Assembly: GCA_007922195.1 (NCBI GenBank)
Contig: ML682088.1
Coordinates: 2,529,567 to 2,593,566 of the forward strand
Length of the DNA stretch: 64,000 nt
Reading direction: 5' to 3'
From: Podocnemis expansa
Lineage: Eukaryota; Chordata; Testudines; Podocnemididae
The first letter of the stretch is position 1. Each line of letters begins with the position of its first letter. The position numbers and the translations under genes are program-made. The notes beneath the pieces were generated by a model. It searched no databases, was not told where the DNA came from, and worked only from the letters and a program-made list of their open reading frames with translations. Positions 1 to 11,857 of the stretch are shown here, piece after piece.

Positions 1-365
1 CACTGGTATATTTTCACAGGAACTTGATTCTGTAAGGTTGCAACTACACAGAATATGCTGGGTGTCACCACTATAGATTACAGCATCAAAGGACGTGCAA
101 GGGAATTCTGTTACAACATGAGAAGAATGCTGGGTGCTAGAGAAACTGAACTGTGTACATGATGAAGGGGACCTGCTCTGTTACACGGTCAGCCAAGGTC
201 TCTCAGAATTGTATAACTGTGTGAAGAGGACAGGTTAGGTTACAAGGTCAGTCAAAGTCAACTGGATGAACATAGTTACAAGCAGGGGACAGATAACATT
301 ACCATGTCAGTCGGAGTTCATAGGAATTGTTATACATTGTTACAGGGGACTAAGAACCCCTCCTG
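1..365. repeat. Degenerate tandem repeat, unit about 60 bp
   Basis: Units starting near 189, 248 and 306 share the order GGTCAG, AGT/GTC, GAATTGT, a TATA-C stretch and an AGGGGAC end. The same words recur with more decay in 1-188. The left edge may continue outside the window. Confidence 0.5.
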
Positions 366-1985
366 CAAAGTTTAAGAGGAAGCGCTCTGACAGATCCCTC
401 TATTAATGAAAGAGGAAGAACATTTTGTGTTGCAATTTAAAGCAGGACAATGTATTACAAACCTCTAGGGACAAATCTTAGTCCAGAACAAAGCTTGTGA
501 AGTTGGGCTGGGCTCTGAAGAGACATGGAAAACAAGGACTCTGTCCCCTGAGATACTAATCCACTGCAGAACTGACCTGTGGCTGCTACTGCAGCACTAA
601 GACATCACTAGTTTCCATGATCCTAATACACTCTGTCTCCCAGGGAAGAGGAATGTATGGGGAGTAATCAATTCAGCAACCTTGTCAGCCCCCCACTTCT
701 GTGTGGAGATATGGAGGATGCCCCTGTGGAGGTGAGCTTGGAAGGTTTAGTGATGGGAGCTGGCTAGGCCCATATGCTCAGCTGATATAAACTGGCACAG
801 CTCCATTGGAGTCGGTGGAACTACACCAGTTGTACACCTGCTGCACATCAAGTGAACAGTATAGAATAATCCTACATCAAACAAAGGATGCACAAACCTT
901 ACCACATCCTCCCTCCCCCCCCATACTGTCTCCTCTTGGGCACCTGAATGGTACCATTTTTCTGTCAGAGGCATTCTGCACCAGCAGAGTAAAGCATGAC
1001 TTGTCCCTTAGTCCATTCATCTGTGTGGGGAAACATAGCACAGAAGGGAATTGCATTAAGATGGAAGTGTTTAGGACCAGCTCCTTAGCTGCTGTAAATT
1101 AGATTCATTGAGTTCAGATTGCTAGGCTGGCCCTCAGACTGCTATAAACCAATAACCCTTTTGCACTTTGCGCATCTGTGGTGCATAGTGGATTAAAAAA
1201 TAAGTCATCTTAATTTTTTTCCTGGGTAAAATTCAAAAAGATGCTCTGTCGCTGGGATACCTATGGGCATGCACTTGGCAAAGGGTCTTGAACTGAATGC
1301 CAATAACACTTAATGTTCCTGAGCTATGCAGTGCTACAACAGGCCTCCGCTGTCTGCACTGTGTATCTGAGGCGTTTGGATATTTTCACTTACTGTCATG
1401 TTGGACCAAAAATCCATTAGACTAATATTAACACTGCAGTAGTAAAAAGCTCCATATTGTCACAGAAATCATGCAGCATTTAGCACCCCGGAGACGTTCA
1501 AAGACCTCTTTCTTTCACAAAGGAAATTCCACAGGCTTCTATACAAAGTATCCACAACAATTGAAATACAAAGGATGTATTGACTACAGATTTATGCAGG
1601 AAATGTTGCACAGAAGGATTCCTTCTAATCGTAACAGAAACTCTAGGTGTCTTCTGCAAGCAACTGTGAAGTGTTGCAGTGGCTTAGCATGTGAACCTTT
1701 CATCTCTGAAGAACTAAGATTAGATTCCATGTAGGTCACAAGTGTGGGGCTCTCATCCCCAGTCCTCTTTGTTAAAAATCCACCAAAATTGGGCATGATG
1801 ATCAGTCCCTGATCATAAGAGGCCCAGGACTGGAATAGCTGAGGGGTCAGGTCAGGACTGAGATGATGATCACAACAATTTTTTGTTTCTAGGTGCCCAT
1901 GGACTGTTGAGTGCCTTAGCAAATTAAGCTTAAAGTATCACTTACAATAACTAGGCAACATGCCTAAGTAAATCTCTGAGCTGGA
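366..1985. other. No gene seen
   Basis: AT-rich sequence. Short open frames in it lack codon bias, splice context and any recognisable family. Nothing I can name. Confidence 0.5.
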
Positions 1986-1989
1986 AGCA

Positions 1990-2545
1990 CAGGAGAAATG
2001 ACTTTGTCCAATGGACAGGACAGTCTCTGCACAAAAGAATAAATGGGCACAGAATTGACTTCAGAAATTACAACATTCAAAAACCAGTATCTGAGCACTT
2101 CAATCTTGCTAATCACTCTGTTGATGATTTGTTAATAGCTGTGCTCAAGCAAATGGGTAATGCTTCAAGACTTGAAAGAGAAACTGCAGAATTGGAATTG
2201 ATGTGCAAATATGACTGTGAAAGCAGAATTAAATCACGACTATGGATTCTCTCCCATTACAACAGGTGATTTGACTTCACCCTCCCCATGTGCTGTTTCT
2301 CAGTGTTTGAATCTTAACAACTGCTTTGATGTGATGTTACGGTGTGATCTATCCCATGACTTTCACTTCCCTGCATTTATTTTCCTCCCATTCTGTAAGT
2401 TCCCCCATTTTCAAAGTGTCTGATGAAATGGGATTTTCTCCCATGAAAGCTCATGTGGTTATTAAATGTGTTAGTCTTTAAATGCCATAGGACTCCTTGC
2501 TTGTTTTGCTGAACTAGACTAACTTGGCTACCCCTTTGGAACTTG
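1990..2545 (+). mobile_element. Penelope-like element, 3' fragment with tail
   Basis: Codes, with many breaks, for the end of a GIY-YIG domain (a TVSAQKNKWAQN stretch matching the minus-strand copy near 8000). It then runs into the conserved tail: CTGATGA, a short stem, GAAAG, TTAGTCTTTAA, GCCATAGGACTCCTTG and CTAGACTAAC, ending CCCCTTTGGAA. It is one of the few copies in a single orientation and can serve as the reference for tail order. Confidence 0.75.
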
Positions 2546-3784
2546 TTCGCTGAGGAAATTTCTGGTGCACTGTGGTAGGGTTCAAACTGTCAGTTAGTGT
2601 GTAGCACACTAATGTGCTGTAGATTTACTGTCCCACTTACTTGTGTCTAGAGAAGCTTTAAGGGAGCTCAAACTACAGGCCACTGATTCCTGCCCTGAAC
2701 TTTTGTCACCAAAGTACTTCTGCAGTTTTAGGGGTTGAAAATTCGACAACCCTGGTACCTCAATGAAGAATACATGGTCTTGTGTCCTTGCTACTATGGG
2801 AACAAGAAACAGTTCCAGCCTCAGTCAGCTTTATTGCCGCATGAGGGCACAACGCAACAACTGCTGCTCACTCGGGTCCTAAATTGTTTATGGTCTTCAG
2901 TGCTAATGGCTAGCCCTTGAATTGTACTCTAGGAATTTTGCCATATAGGAGGCTAATGCAGATTTTAGAGCATCCATACTGTGATGTAGGGGATGAGGAA
3001 TAAAAATGCTTGGGGGACCTGGCTGTCTGATATGAGGCTCACTAACAGAGCTATGAAGGGAGCAGTGGGCTGTGGAAGGGCAGGGGCTGGGATACAAGCC
3101 CAGGCTGAGATGCAATGGTGGTTTTGTGTGTGTATGCAGAAATGGAGGTAGTGCCAGTCAATCCTGAGGTGACCTGGGAGACCTGCATGGATGCTTACAC
3201 AGCTCTTGGGCATCCTGAACCTGGCTCAAACCAATGTTACCAGTCCATGACTTTTACTGAGTTCTAAATTTACCACCAGTTTAAACAGCCTGTAGTGATT
3301 CAGTGTCAAATTTCTCCTGCCTTTCAGAATGCATCAGTGTCCTATTAGGTTTTAAACCTCTGATCCCAGTGACTTTGCTGTGTAGGCTTAGCGTGCTAAG
3401 TCTTGACCCAGGGGAGCAGAATGCTGCATCTTTATTAAATACTTTATTTGTTGACGAGAACAGGCCAGGATATCAGGTCAGCAAAAATTTCTTACTGCTA
3501 TTCCCAGCTTCAACTTCCACAGCACCTGCCAGGTGGAAAGATATGTTGGGGACCAACTAACTGGCTTTGCTCAACAGCTATAGCCATTCTGTGCCTACAA
3601 GCCAAATGCAAGCCTCCGGTGAGTGGGTGTACTCCACTGCACCTTTTTCCATGAGACTGAAGTATTGGTGTAACTGAAAAAGGAAGGGATGGAAGGAAGT
3701 GACATCTGCAACTATTCCAAGAGCATGCCTTTTTACTGTACAGACTGCTGTCTCTGAATGAACTCATTTCTGGGGTGGTGGCTA
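2546..3784. other. No gene seen
   Basis: Overlapping short open frames on both strands, none recognisable. No clear repeat boundary. Confidence 0.45.
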
Positions 3785-4105
3785 GTTATTGTTTGTATTA
3801 CTGTAGCACCTAGCAGACTTAGGGCTAGTCCTCACTGCTGGCTGCAAATTGGCAACCATCAGTTTGAACACCTTGACTGGGTCTGAGAAGACCCACTCAG
3901 CCAGTCAAGAAGTCACTCTCTAAAGATCACTCCAGCAACTGGGTTAGTGCTGAGTCGATGGGTGGTCTCTCCCTTATTATAAATTATTTCAGAGGACAGG
4001 CAGTGTAGACCTCTCCCCAGTCATGGACCAAGAGCCCATTGCTCTACATGCCTTACAAACAGAACAAAAAAGGATGGTCCATGCTCCCAAGAAGTTATAA
4101 GCAAG
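3785..4105 (+). repeat. Ancient interspersed repeat split by a MITE
   Basis: The words GTATTACTGTAGCACCTAG and CAGTCATGGACCAAG, then ACAAACAGAACAAAAA, match a second copy at about 9425-9530. In this copy the two halves are separated by about 185 bp (about 3825-4010) that belongs to the foldback MITE family with the AAGACCC core. Confidence 0.55.
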
Positions 4106-5024
4106 GTATAAGAGAAAAGACAACGGATGGATAGACAGACAATTGGAAACAATGAGATAACATTGATCAGTATGATAGGCAGCAGGATATGCGTCTGCAC
4201 ACTTGGAGTATGAGTATATCTATGTTGACATCCATACAGCAATCGACCTTACAAGTAGTATTTTCCTTGGACAGACAAGTGAATTATTGTGCCTTTTTCA
4301 TTATAATGACCTACATTGTAGCAAACAGTGGGTAAACATATTTTTGCCAGGGCTAGTAAATTTTCCCCACTGCTTTACAAAATTGATGTATTGGTGTGCA
4401 CATATTTTGAGATGGTGGTGTGTTTTAGATGTACAATAGTGTCTGCCTATATGCTTAATACAAAAGCTGTGCAGTCTGTCATCTCCAGGGTGTTACTGTA
4501 CAAGATTGTAAAGCTGAGCCTTCGTTCAGAGAAAAAGCTACCACACAAAACTTTCGGTGATCTCCTGACAACCAGTAGATAAACAGTCACTGAGTTTACA
4601 ATCTAGAATAGGTGTCACTCTGGCACTGTTCTTCATTTGTAACATATCCCTTTGCTTGTTGACAAGCCCCTTTACCCAGAGTTATGCTTAGTTTATACTG
4701 GCCCTTCCCCAGGAGCTAAGCTGCCAGCAAAAGGACAACTTTTTCACCCCCAGCCCCCCTTTTTGTAAACAATAACTATCCAGAGCACAGGCATTTATCT
4801 AGACAGGTACAACTTGCTCCATGTCCTTATGTCTCATGTAAATATCTTAAAAAGGAAACATTCCCCAATATTTACAAACAGGAGCCATTGTGGTTTTGGC
4901 TGCTGGATGTGTGAGAGGGGAGAGGGAGGGGACAAGTGCTGGGCTGAGAACCAGGAGCTCCTGGAGAGATATGTTTTGGTATAGTGGTTAACTCAGAGCC
5001 CAGATACAGAAATATCTGTTTCTA
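4106..5024. other. No gene seen
   Basis: AT-rich sequence without recognisable coding or repeat structure. Confidence 0.45.
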
Positions 5025-5145
5025 GCTATTCCAGAGACTTCCTGTGTGACCTTGGACAAGCAATTTAACTCTGTTGCTGAGGACCCCATCCGTACAGTGG
5101 AGACAGAGATACTTGCCTAGCTCATAGCATCACTGAGGATTGATA
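5025..5145 (+). repeat. MIR-like SINE fragment
   Basis: Contains TGTGTGACCTTGGACAAGC, then TTAACTCTGTTGCTGAGG and CCCCATCCGTA, the typical core of old tRNA-derived CORE-SINEs. Decayed. Confidence 0.6.
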
Positions 5146-5739
5146 TGTGGTTTTTTACTCAGAAGAGGGCTGATACATAAATGAGATCTCCTCACTGAAG
5201 AGATCCGTTCCTGGTGTGTGTTCAGAGTCAGATTTCCTTTCTTTAGGACTTAAAAAATTTTCACTCCACTTAGTCTCCCTGCAGAGACAACACAATCGGT
5301 GAGAGGAAGATGGATTCTGCTCCTTATTGTGCGTCATCAGTAGAATTGTTTCCTTGGTTCCGTTTTCTGGACTGAACAGTTCTACCTGGCTGAGCCAAGG
5401 CCAGGAATGAGACAATGGTATCGTACAGGTATCATCAAGGGTAAAAATTAAGCATTAAAACCTTTCACTGACGACGTGCAAGATGAAAGTCCAGTTTAAC
5501 TCCCAGATCCCAGGTTGCATTTGCAGGACTGGCAGTTTACAACATCATCTTTTTAAACTGAATATACTGGTTTTGTAGTCACACAGAGACAATAAACATG
5601 GAGTTCATGTTGCCAATCATAGTCACTTTTCAGAGTAGAACCACTAGTTTATAAATAGTTGTAAAGTGCTTTATGATCCTCAGATGAAAGGTCATATAGA
5701 ATTATTGTCCAGTTCAGTAAGTCCAGCTCTGCTACAAAG

Positions 5740-5890
5740 TAGCTTTATAGCCTTAAGCAAAACACTTCACCTTTGTGCCTCAGTTGCCCCATCCATAATA
5801 TTAAGAATTATAATGCTCTCAGAGTGTGTGTGATGCTATTAAGTTGCTCTGAAGTGCAAAATATGTCAGGTATTTTTTCCTTGGGCTGTT
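5740..5890 (+). repeat. MIR-like SINE fragment
   Basis: CTTAAGCAAAACACTTCACC and TGTGCCTCAGTTGCCCCAT carry the same core order as the copy at 5025. The 3' part is decayed. Confidence 0.6.
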
Positions 5891-7326
5891 TCATAGTATA
5901 TTTTTTAATGCTGAATATAATCTGACTTTAAAATGTAAGAATCATTTTCAGCCAGAAAATATTTTGTTGATGCGTCCCTATGAAAATTTTGAGACAAAAT
6001 TTTCAGAACTAAGGCACATTTTCAAAAATAGTTTAGGCAAATAGGAACTGAGCTGGGCAAAGGGCAGCATTCTCATCCCATATACAGTTTTGGATATAAA
6101 AAAATATTTTCTGTCTTGAACTGGGATGAAAAGTTGGTATCTCCAATTTTTGTGAACTAAAAATCAGGGGAAAAAAGTTGATTCAGGTCAATCAGAAGGT
6201 TTCCATTTGATTTTTGCCCATTTTTAAAACCTTAATTAGCTTTAAATTTTGAAATCCAAAGTTGTTTCAAACCTGATCGTTTTCACATTGGTGTATTTGG
6301 TGAAAGCTCTGAGTCCAAATATTTATCAAAATCAATCATTGTCATGTTTCAGTTTGATTAAAAGTATTCTGTGGGAAAAACATTTGTCAAAAAATTTCAA
6401 CCAGCTCTTTGTAGGAGGCTAAGTTTAACTCAAAGTCAGTTAGGATTTAGGCTTTTATTGGATCGCATTTATAATGGTATTTAGGTTCTTAAAGTTGCAG
6501 ATGTGCCCTTTTGAGACTCTCACTAGGCACCAAGAGCTCAAAATCCAGTGGCCTAACTCTATACTTTTAAAATATCTGATCCTAAGTGCCTCAGCTAGTT
6601 CTAAAAATGGTATTTATGTTCCTGAATGTACTTAGGAACTGTCACCTGATGCACAATAGGCTATGATCTGCATTACTTTTCTGTTCGCTTTTGCAATGTA
6701 ATTGCGTAGTTGGATTCAAAATATGCCATGCAAAGTTTTCTTAGGACTGCTTTGCCGTGTTGTTATGGTATCATGTTTCCTGCAACATCATGTATGTCTA
6801 CAGATGTGAAGCATGTTTCCAGGTATTTTGCATGGCTCAGGGGGTAGGGGTACAATCAGACTTGCTCCCAGCAGCATGTAAACATCCAGGGCTGCAAACC
6901 AATACCCAGAGGAGTTAAAGGCAATAGGCTAGCTAAACACCTGTAGCAAATACTCGGGGGGTGGACCTTTCTGAAGAAAGGAGATCATCGGAGAGGGAAG
7001 GGGGATTTTGGAAAATAAATACAGACATTTTGAACTGCTTGGGACTTCTAGCCAGAGAAACACCACGTTGAAAAGAACTCCAAGTATATGGGCCTATCCA
7101 CATGTCCAGGAGGGTCAAGACTGGCTGAATACCAGCAGCAGCCAATCTTGTGTGTAAGAATGAGGGGAATAAGCTAGAGTATTTGTGGAATAGTGTTATT
7201 AGATTAGCACACATTTTTTATCTTTTGTTTGCTTGTGGTATCTCCTGCCTCCTTTACTAAATGATTGTGCTTTAATTTGCTATATACTTACTTAACAAAT
7301 CTTGTTCTAATCAATAAACTAGTGTT
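5891..7326. other. No gene seen
   Basis: AT-rich sequence with short unrelated open frames. Nothing I can name. Confidence 0.45.
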
Positions 7327-7593
7327 GACAATGAGAGTCCTGTGGCACCTGAAAGACTAACAAATTTCTGTCGACATAAGCTTTCATGGGCTTCAGCCCA
7401 CTTCATCAGATGCATGAAGTGGAAACTACAGTTGAAAGATGTATGACACATTTCATGATGAAGGGGATGCATTATAATTGGGAGGGCAAGTGCTAAGCAA
7501 AGTCAATTCAGTTAGGATAGACCCATTCACACCAGTTGATTAGAACGTGAGAATGTATAAACAGGGACAATTACTTTTTATAATGTGCTAACC

Positions 7594-7780
7594 CAGGGGT
7601 GGCCAAACATATGGAACTCAAGAGTCACACAAGTTGATTATTAAACCTTCAAGAACCACACTAAGGCATAGAGCCATATACTTTTACTTACTAAATGGAT
7701 TTGCTGATGCTCTTCCGCGAGCCACACTTTTTCATTCAAGAGCCACATGCAGCTCCCAAGCCACAGTTTGGCCACGCCTG
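7594..7780. mobile_element. hAT-type MITE inside the Penelope-like element
   Basis: 187 bp with terminal inverted repeats CAGGGGTGGCCAAAC and, at the right end, GTTTGGCCACGCCTG. It is flanked on both sides by the identical 8-bp duplication TGCTAACC (7586-7593 and 7781-7788). The Penelope-like copy at 44.6 kb shows the uninterrupted target site (AATGTGTAACCATTC), which confirms the insertion. No coding capacity. Confidence 0.93.
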
Positions 7781-7917
7781 TGCTAACCATTCAAAGCCCA
7801 TATTCAAATCCAGTCAGATTCTGTCAAGTTTGCAAATCAGCTCCAGCTCTGCAGTTTCACACCAAAGTCTGTTTTTGAAGGTTTTTTTTTGTTGAAATAC
7901 AGCAGTTTTCAAGTCTA

Positions 7918-8406
7918 CTACTGAGTGTCCATGGAGATCGAAGTGTTCTCCTGCTGATTTATCCATGTTGCCATTTTTATGTCTGATTTGTGCCCATTTA
8001 TTGTTTTGAGTAAGGACAGTCCAGTTTGGCCAATGTATGTGGCAGAGGGGCATTGCTGGCACATGATGGCATATATCACATTAGTGGATGTGCAGGTGAA
8101 TGAGCCCCTGATGATGTGGCTGATGTGACTGGGACCTGTGATGGAGTCCATGTACAGGCAGAGTTGGCAACAGGCTTTGTTGCAAGGATAGGTTCCTGGA
8201 TTAGTGTTCTTATTGTATGGTGTTTGGTTGCCGGTCAGTATTTGCTTGAGTATGGGGGGCTGTCTGTAAGCAAGGATTGGCCTGTCCCCCAAGTCTTGAG
8301 AGAGTGTGGGATCATCTTCTAGGATAGGTTGTAGATCTTTGATGATGTTTTGGAGTGATTTTAGCTGGGGGCTATAGGTGATGGCCAGTGGTGTTCTGTT
8401 GTTCAT
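7918..8406 (-). pseudogene. GIY-YIG endonuclease domain of a Penelope-like element, truncated
   Basis: 162 codons stay open. The order is a polar linker with [16 protein letters not shown], a Cys-rich knuckle (CNKACCQLC, about residues 97-105), then a GIY-YIG core in which the usual GIY is NVIYAIMC and the YIG is TYIGQTG. Known role in the family: the nuclease nicks the target for reverse transcription. Without the RT half it cannot be an autonomous retroelement protein. The start methionine is incidental. Confidence 0.8.
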
Positions 8407-8502
8407 TTGTTGGATCTGTATATGACTCTGGGTTATCTGTCTGGCTCTATCGATCTATTTTTTCACTTCCTTAGGTAGGTACTGTCGTTTTAGGAATTTT
8501 TG

Positions 8503-8535
8503 AATGGACTTGGAATGGTTAGCATATTAAAAAAT
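8503..8535 (+). mobile_element. Small Penelope-like scrap in inverted orientation
   Basis: CTTGGAATGGTTAGCATATTA matches the + strand sequence CTTGGAATGGTTAGCGCATTA at 46263. It directly abuts the minus-strand copy ending at about 8502, so the two pieces meet head to head. Confidence 0.55.
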
Positions 8536-8539
8536 CAGG

Positions 8540-8745
8540 TCAGATTAATTGGTAGGATGTGGTGGTGTGAACTATTAGATCATGGGATAGTCAGTCTTTC
8601 ACTGGAAGTGATGGGATTCCCAGCACTTAGCACATTCAAAATTGGACTGGACAAATCTCTTGTGACAATGTCATACTTAGAATCTTGCACTGGCAGATGG
8701 CTTGACTAGATGACCTAAAAGAGCTGTCTACCTTTAGATAAATGG
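8540..8745 (+). mobile_element. CR1-like LINE 3' fragment
   Basis: Carries GATGGGATTCCCAGCACTTAG, AAAATTGGACTGGACAA and GACTAGATGACC, the end of a CR1 reading frame (SLExFKxxLD) and 3' UTR. Old and truncated. Confidence 0.55.
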
Positions 8746-8779
8746 ATGTAAATCATGTTAATAATTGATCATCCTTATA

Positions 8780-8920
8780 CCAAGATCCCAACTTACTTTG
8801 CAACGGTAGGGCAGTGTTATTAACTTTCTTTAGTGACAGGTGAGGGGATTGCTCAAGACAACACACCAAGTTAGAGGATGAGTTCGTGACAGAACCCAGA
8901 CCTCTTGGCCAGTAAAGCTG
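8780..8920 (-). repeat. MIR-like SINE fragment, reverse orientation
   Basis: GATTGCTCAAGACAACACACC and GACAGAACCCAGACCTCTTGG are the reverse complement of the usual core and tail. Decayed. Confidence 0.5.
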
Positions 8921-9419
8921 AGTGAATTTTTTCAATTCTTTTTGTTAAAATGTAAATTTGGTAACACCAAAACATTTAACCAATTTCAAACAGTGTGAGT
9001 TTGCAAAATTGTTTCAGAAAAAAAAGTTGAAATATTGTCTAAATAAAACATTTTGATCTTTCAATTTGAAGTAAATTGTTTCAAAATTTCCTTTAGTTGT
9101 ATTTTTAAAAATGTAGAAATGTTCAATGAAAATAAATTCACTGTGGGTTGGACTAAATGGTTGTTCAACATAAACAATCTTGTTTTTAACTTTTCAGTTT
9201 ATTCTGAAATGATCTCTCTTCTAATTTTTTTTTCAGTTGCAAACAGACTGAACAATCCATTATTCCCCTAGCTCTAGGGCCCAGTCTCTTGCTTTAAACA
9301 TTAGACAGCACTGCTCTTTTGATCTTTGGTTTTTACTTTATACTACAAATAGTGAAAGGAGCCGTTCATGCTGAAGTGGTCGCATCTATCTAGTTTTGTT
9401 TTAATCAATAGGGTAATTA

Positions 9420-9530
9420 ATTGTTTGTTTGTTTGTATCATTGTAGTATCTGAGAACCCTAATCATGGATCAGGATAGTGTTATGCTAAGTGCTATACAA
9501 AAAAAGAACAAAAAGACAATTATTGCCTTG
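9420..9530 (+). repeat. Ancient interspersed repeat, second copy
   Basis: GTTTGTATCATTGTAGTATCT, AATCATGGATCAGGATAG, GCTATACAAAAAAAGAAC and AAAAAGACAATTATTGCC line up with the two halves at 3785-4105. Confidence 0.55.
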
Positions 9531-9601
9531 AATTACTCTTTTTATAAATTGGAAGATGTGATCTTCTTATTTATTTAAATCATAGTACACCAGAAGAAAT
9601 A

Positions 9602-9692
9602 ATGGGCAGGGTGAGGTTCTGTGGCTTGCAGTGTGCAGGAAGGTCAGACTAGATGACCATGATGGTCCATTCTGGCTTTAAAATTTAAGAGT
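9602..9692 (+). mobile_element. CR1-like LINE 3' end scrap
   Basis: AGGTCAGACTAGATGACCAT followed by GGTCCATTCTGGCTTTAAAA is the typical CR1 3' UTR end. Confidence 0.6.
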
Positions 9693-10730
9693 TTGAGATC
9701 CTCAGCTGGTGTCAACTGACTTCCATGGAACTACACCTCTGTATATCAGCTGAGGATCTGTCCTTTGTTGGATCTGAGCTGTTTGCATAAAGATGTCCTT
9801 CCCCAGGCCAAAGAATTCATTTTTAGACTAGAGAATGGACACTCCTGTACTTGCCTCATATTTATTGCTGTGTTTACACCAGGTTACTGATGAAGTTTTA
9901 AAAATCTCCCCACTGGTGTTTACATTCTTTAACCAGATCAGAAGTGGGTACAGAGAATGCTGACATTGCGCTGCTAGAGTCTCATTCTCCTCCTGGAATT
10001 AGAAGCCGATTAGTGCGCCAGGGTCATTTTGTTCTCTGACTCCACACACAGACAGAATAGGCAAATACAGAATGCTGCCAAGAACTTAGACTTCACTGTT
10101 CTCTAGAGAAGGTTTACTTTTGTACCCCACAGTTTGAGCAGCAGATCTTCTGTTGTGTAAGACAGCATATCTCCACTGACTTCAGTGGAACTATGTGGAT
10201 TTACACCAGCTGAGAATCTGGCCTCATAGCTTTATTTATCAGGTATAAATTAGTCAGAATGAAAATGCTAAATACTAAAATGCAGCTAGAATGATGTTTA
10301 ATTTCATAAGACCTAGCTACTGTGTGCAGGAGCTTTATTAAACACCGACACACCAGATATGACTGTTATAAATCACACTTGTGCTGGTGCAAATCAGAAA
10401 GGACACAGGTGAAGTCAGTGAAACTACACCAGTTCCAAACCAACATGAGTGAGATCAGAATCTTTAGAATGGCACTGGTGACTAAATTAGAAGTCTCAAA
10501 TTAATACCAGGGGATAGACTCCCAGCTGGAGCTATGCCAACTTACATATTCAGTCACATTCACTGCTGTGTGCGATTGTGAGAGGAAAGTTTAAGAAAGT
10601 TTTGTTCTGTGTTTGTACTATCACAAAGGACTCCTAATCCCTAAGTGGGGCTTCTAAGTGCTACTGCCATACAAATTATTATTAATTAATTATAAGTGCG
10701 CTTTCATATACTGGAGACAAAATTTTTCTC
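9693..10730. other. No gene seen
   Basis: Old repeat debris with recurrent CAGCTGAGGATCT/CCACTGACTTCAGTGGAA words but no boundaries I can support. Confidence 0.4.
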
Positions 10731-10733
10731 ATA

Positions 10734-11857
10734 GGGTATGCCCACACGTCTCTTTTATTTCAAAATAACACTGGTTATTTCAAAATAAAAGAGATTAGGT
10801 CCACATGACCTAATCTTTCAAAATAGCCTAAACCTAATTTATTTTGAAACAGCTGTTATTTCGAAATGGCTATTTTGAAATAACACCATTGGGAAATGTT
10901 ATTTCAAAATAACCATTATTTCGAAATAATACTATTTGCCCTTCCTCAGCACCCTGGCCAGGGAGCTGAGGGGAGGTGCAGGGGGGCAGCAGGCACCCCA
11001 GCTGGCTTGGCCCGCCGCTCCCCCTTGCTGGGGGCAGGGGGTGCCCCAGCCCGCTTCGCCACCCCCCACCAAAGGGAAGCCCCGGGCAGGGGGCCAAAGC
11101 CAGTGCTGTAGCCCCTGCTGGCCTGGGTGACATGCACCCAGCCTGGGTGGGGGTGACAGAGCCAGTGCCGCAGCCCCTGCCAGGCAGGCGGCATGTGCCC
11201 AGCCTGGGCAGGGGGGCAGAGCCAGTGTGCCTCCAGCCAGCCCACTGGGGCTGCAGACCCCCAGAGTGGGTGGCAGGGTGAGCTGGTGTGGCTCCGGTCA
11301 CCCTGCTGGGGCTGCAACCACCCTGTGTCAGGGAGGCGGGGCAGAGACTGGAGCCTGGGCTGCTGCCTGCCCCACAGCCACTCCGAGCCCGGGCAACGGG
11401 ACAGAGCCAGGAGCCGGGGCTCCCCTGACCGTTTGCCCCACTGCCACAGCGGTGGGGCAGTCGGCGGGACTGCGACTGCCCCACCGGCTTTTCTGGCTCT
11501 GACTGCAAGCCAGGAGGTACCACAGCTCCCCAACCCGCTTGCCCCACTGCCAGTGGGCCCCCAGTGAGCTGGGGGACCTGCCACCCCCAGGTGCTTTTTC
11601 CTCTGCCTGCCTCTCCAGGTGAGAGCAGGCAGAGGACTGGGTGCCAACATGGCTTGCCACGGGGCCATGTTGCCACACTTCCCAGGTTGCCCCTCTGCTG
11701 AATCGAAATAGCATGTCCATACACAGGACATGCTATTTCAATTGGAGAGGCTTGCCTGATTTCAAATTAATTTTTTTTTATTTGAAATAAGTCATTTCAA
11801 AATAAGTCTTTTCAAAATGACTTATTTCAAAATAAAACGTTGCGTGTGAACATAGCC
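10734..11857. mobile_element. PIF/Harbinger-like MITE with a GC-rich interior
   Basis: Ends GGGTATGCCCACAC and GTGTGAACATAGCC are inverted repeats, flanked by ATA on both sides (10731-10733, 11858-11860). Arms are packed with TTATTTCGAAATAA-type palindromes. The middle, about 10940-11640, is GC-rich with loosely repeating cassettes containing GACAGAGCCAGTG and GGGGCTGC. Long open frames there (up to 284 codons) exist on both strands and come from low stop-codon density. The right flank of the interior (GGGGCCATGTTGCCACAC) is shared with the MITEs at 46950 and 60189. Confidence 0.85.

Larger units (their letters stand above)
7327..8502 (-). mobile_element. Penelope-like element with GIY-YIG endonuclease region
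   Basis: On the minus strand the tail lies at 7327-7430 (AGTCCTGTGGCACC, ACTAACAAATTT, GCTTTC and TCATCAG on the + strand). Upstream on the element, 8406-7918 is an open frame of 162 codons. It shows paired cysteines (CNKACCQLC), NVIYAIMCQQC and TYIGQTG, the signature of the GIY-YIG nuclease that Penelope-like elements carry after their reverse transcriptase. The reverse transcriptase is missing (5' truncation near 8502). A 187-bp hAT MITE is inserted at 7594-7780. Confidence 0.85.

Noticed and set aside
10870..11731. Open frames of 261 and 284 codons
   Set aside because: They lie in the GC-rich interior of a MITE, with several overlapping frames on both strands and low-complexity composition.
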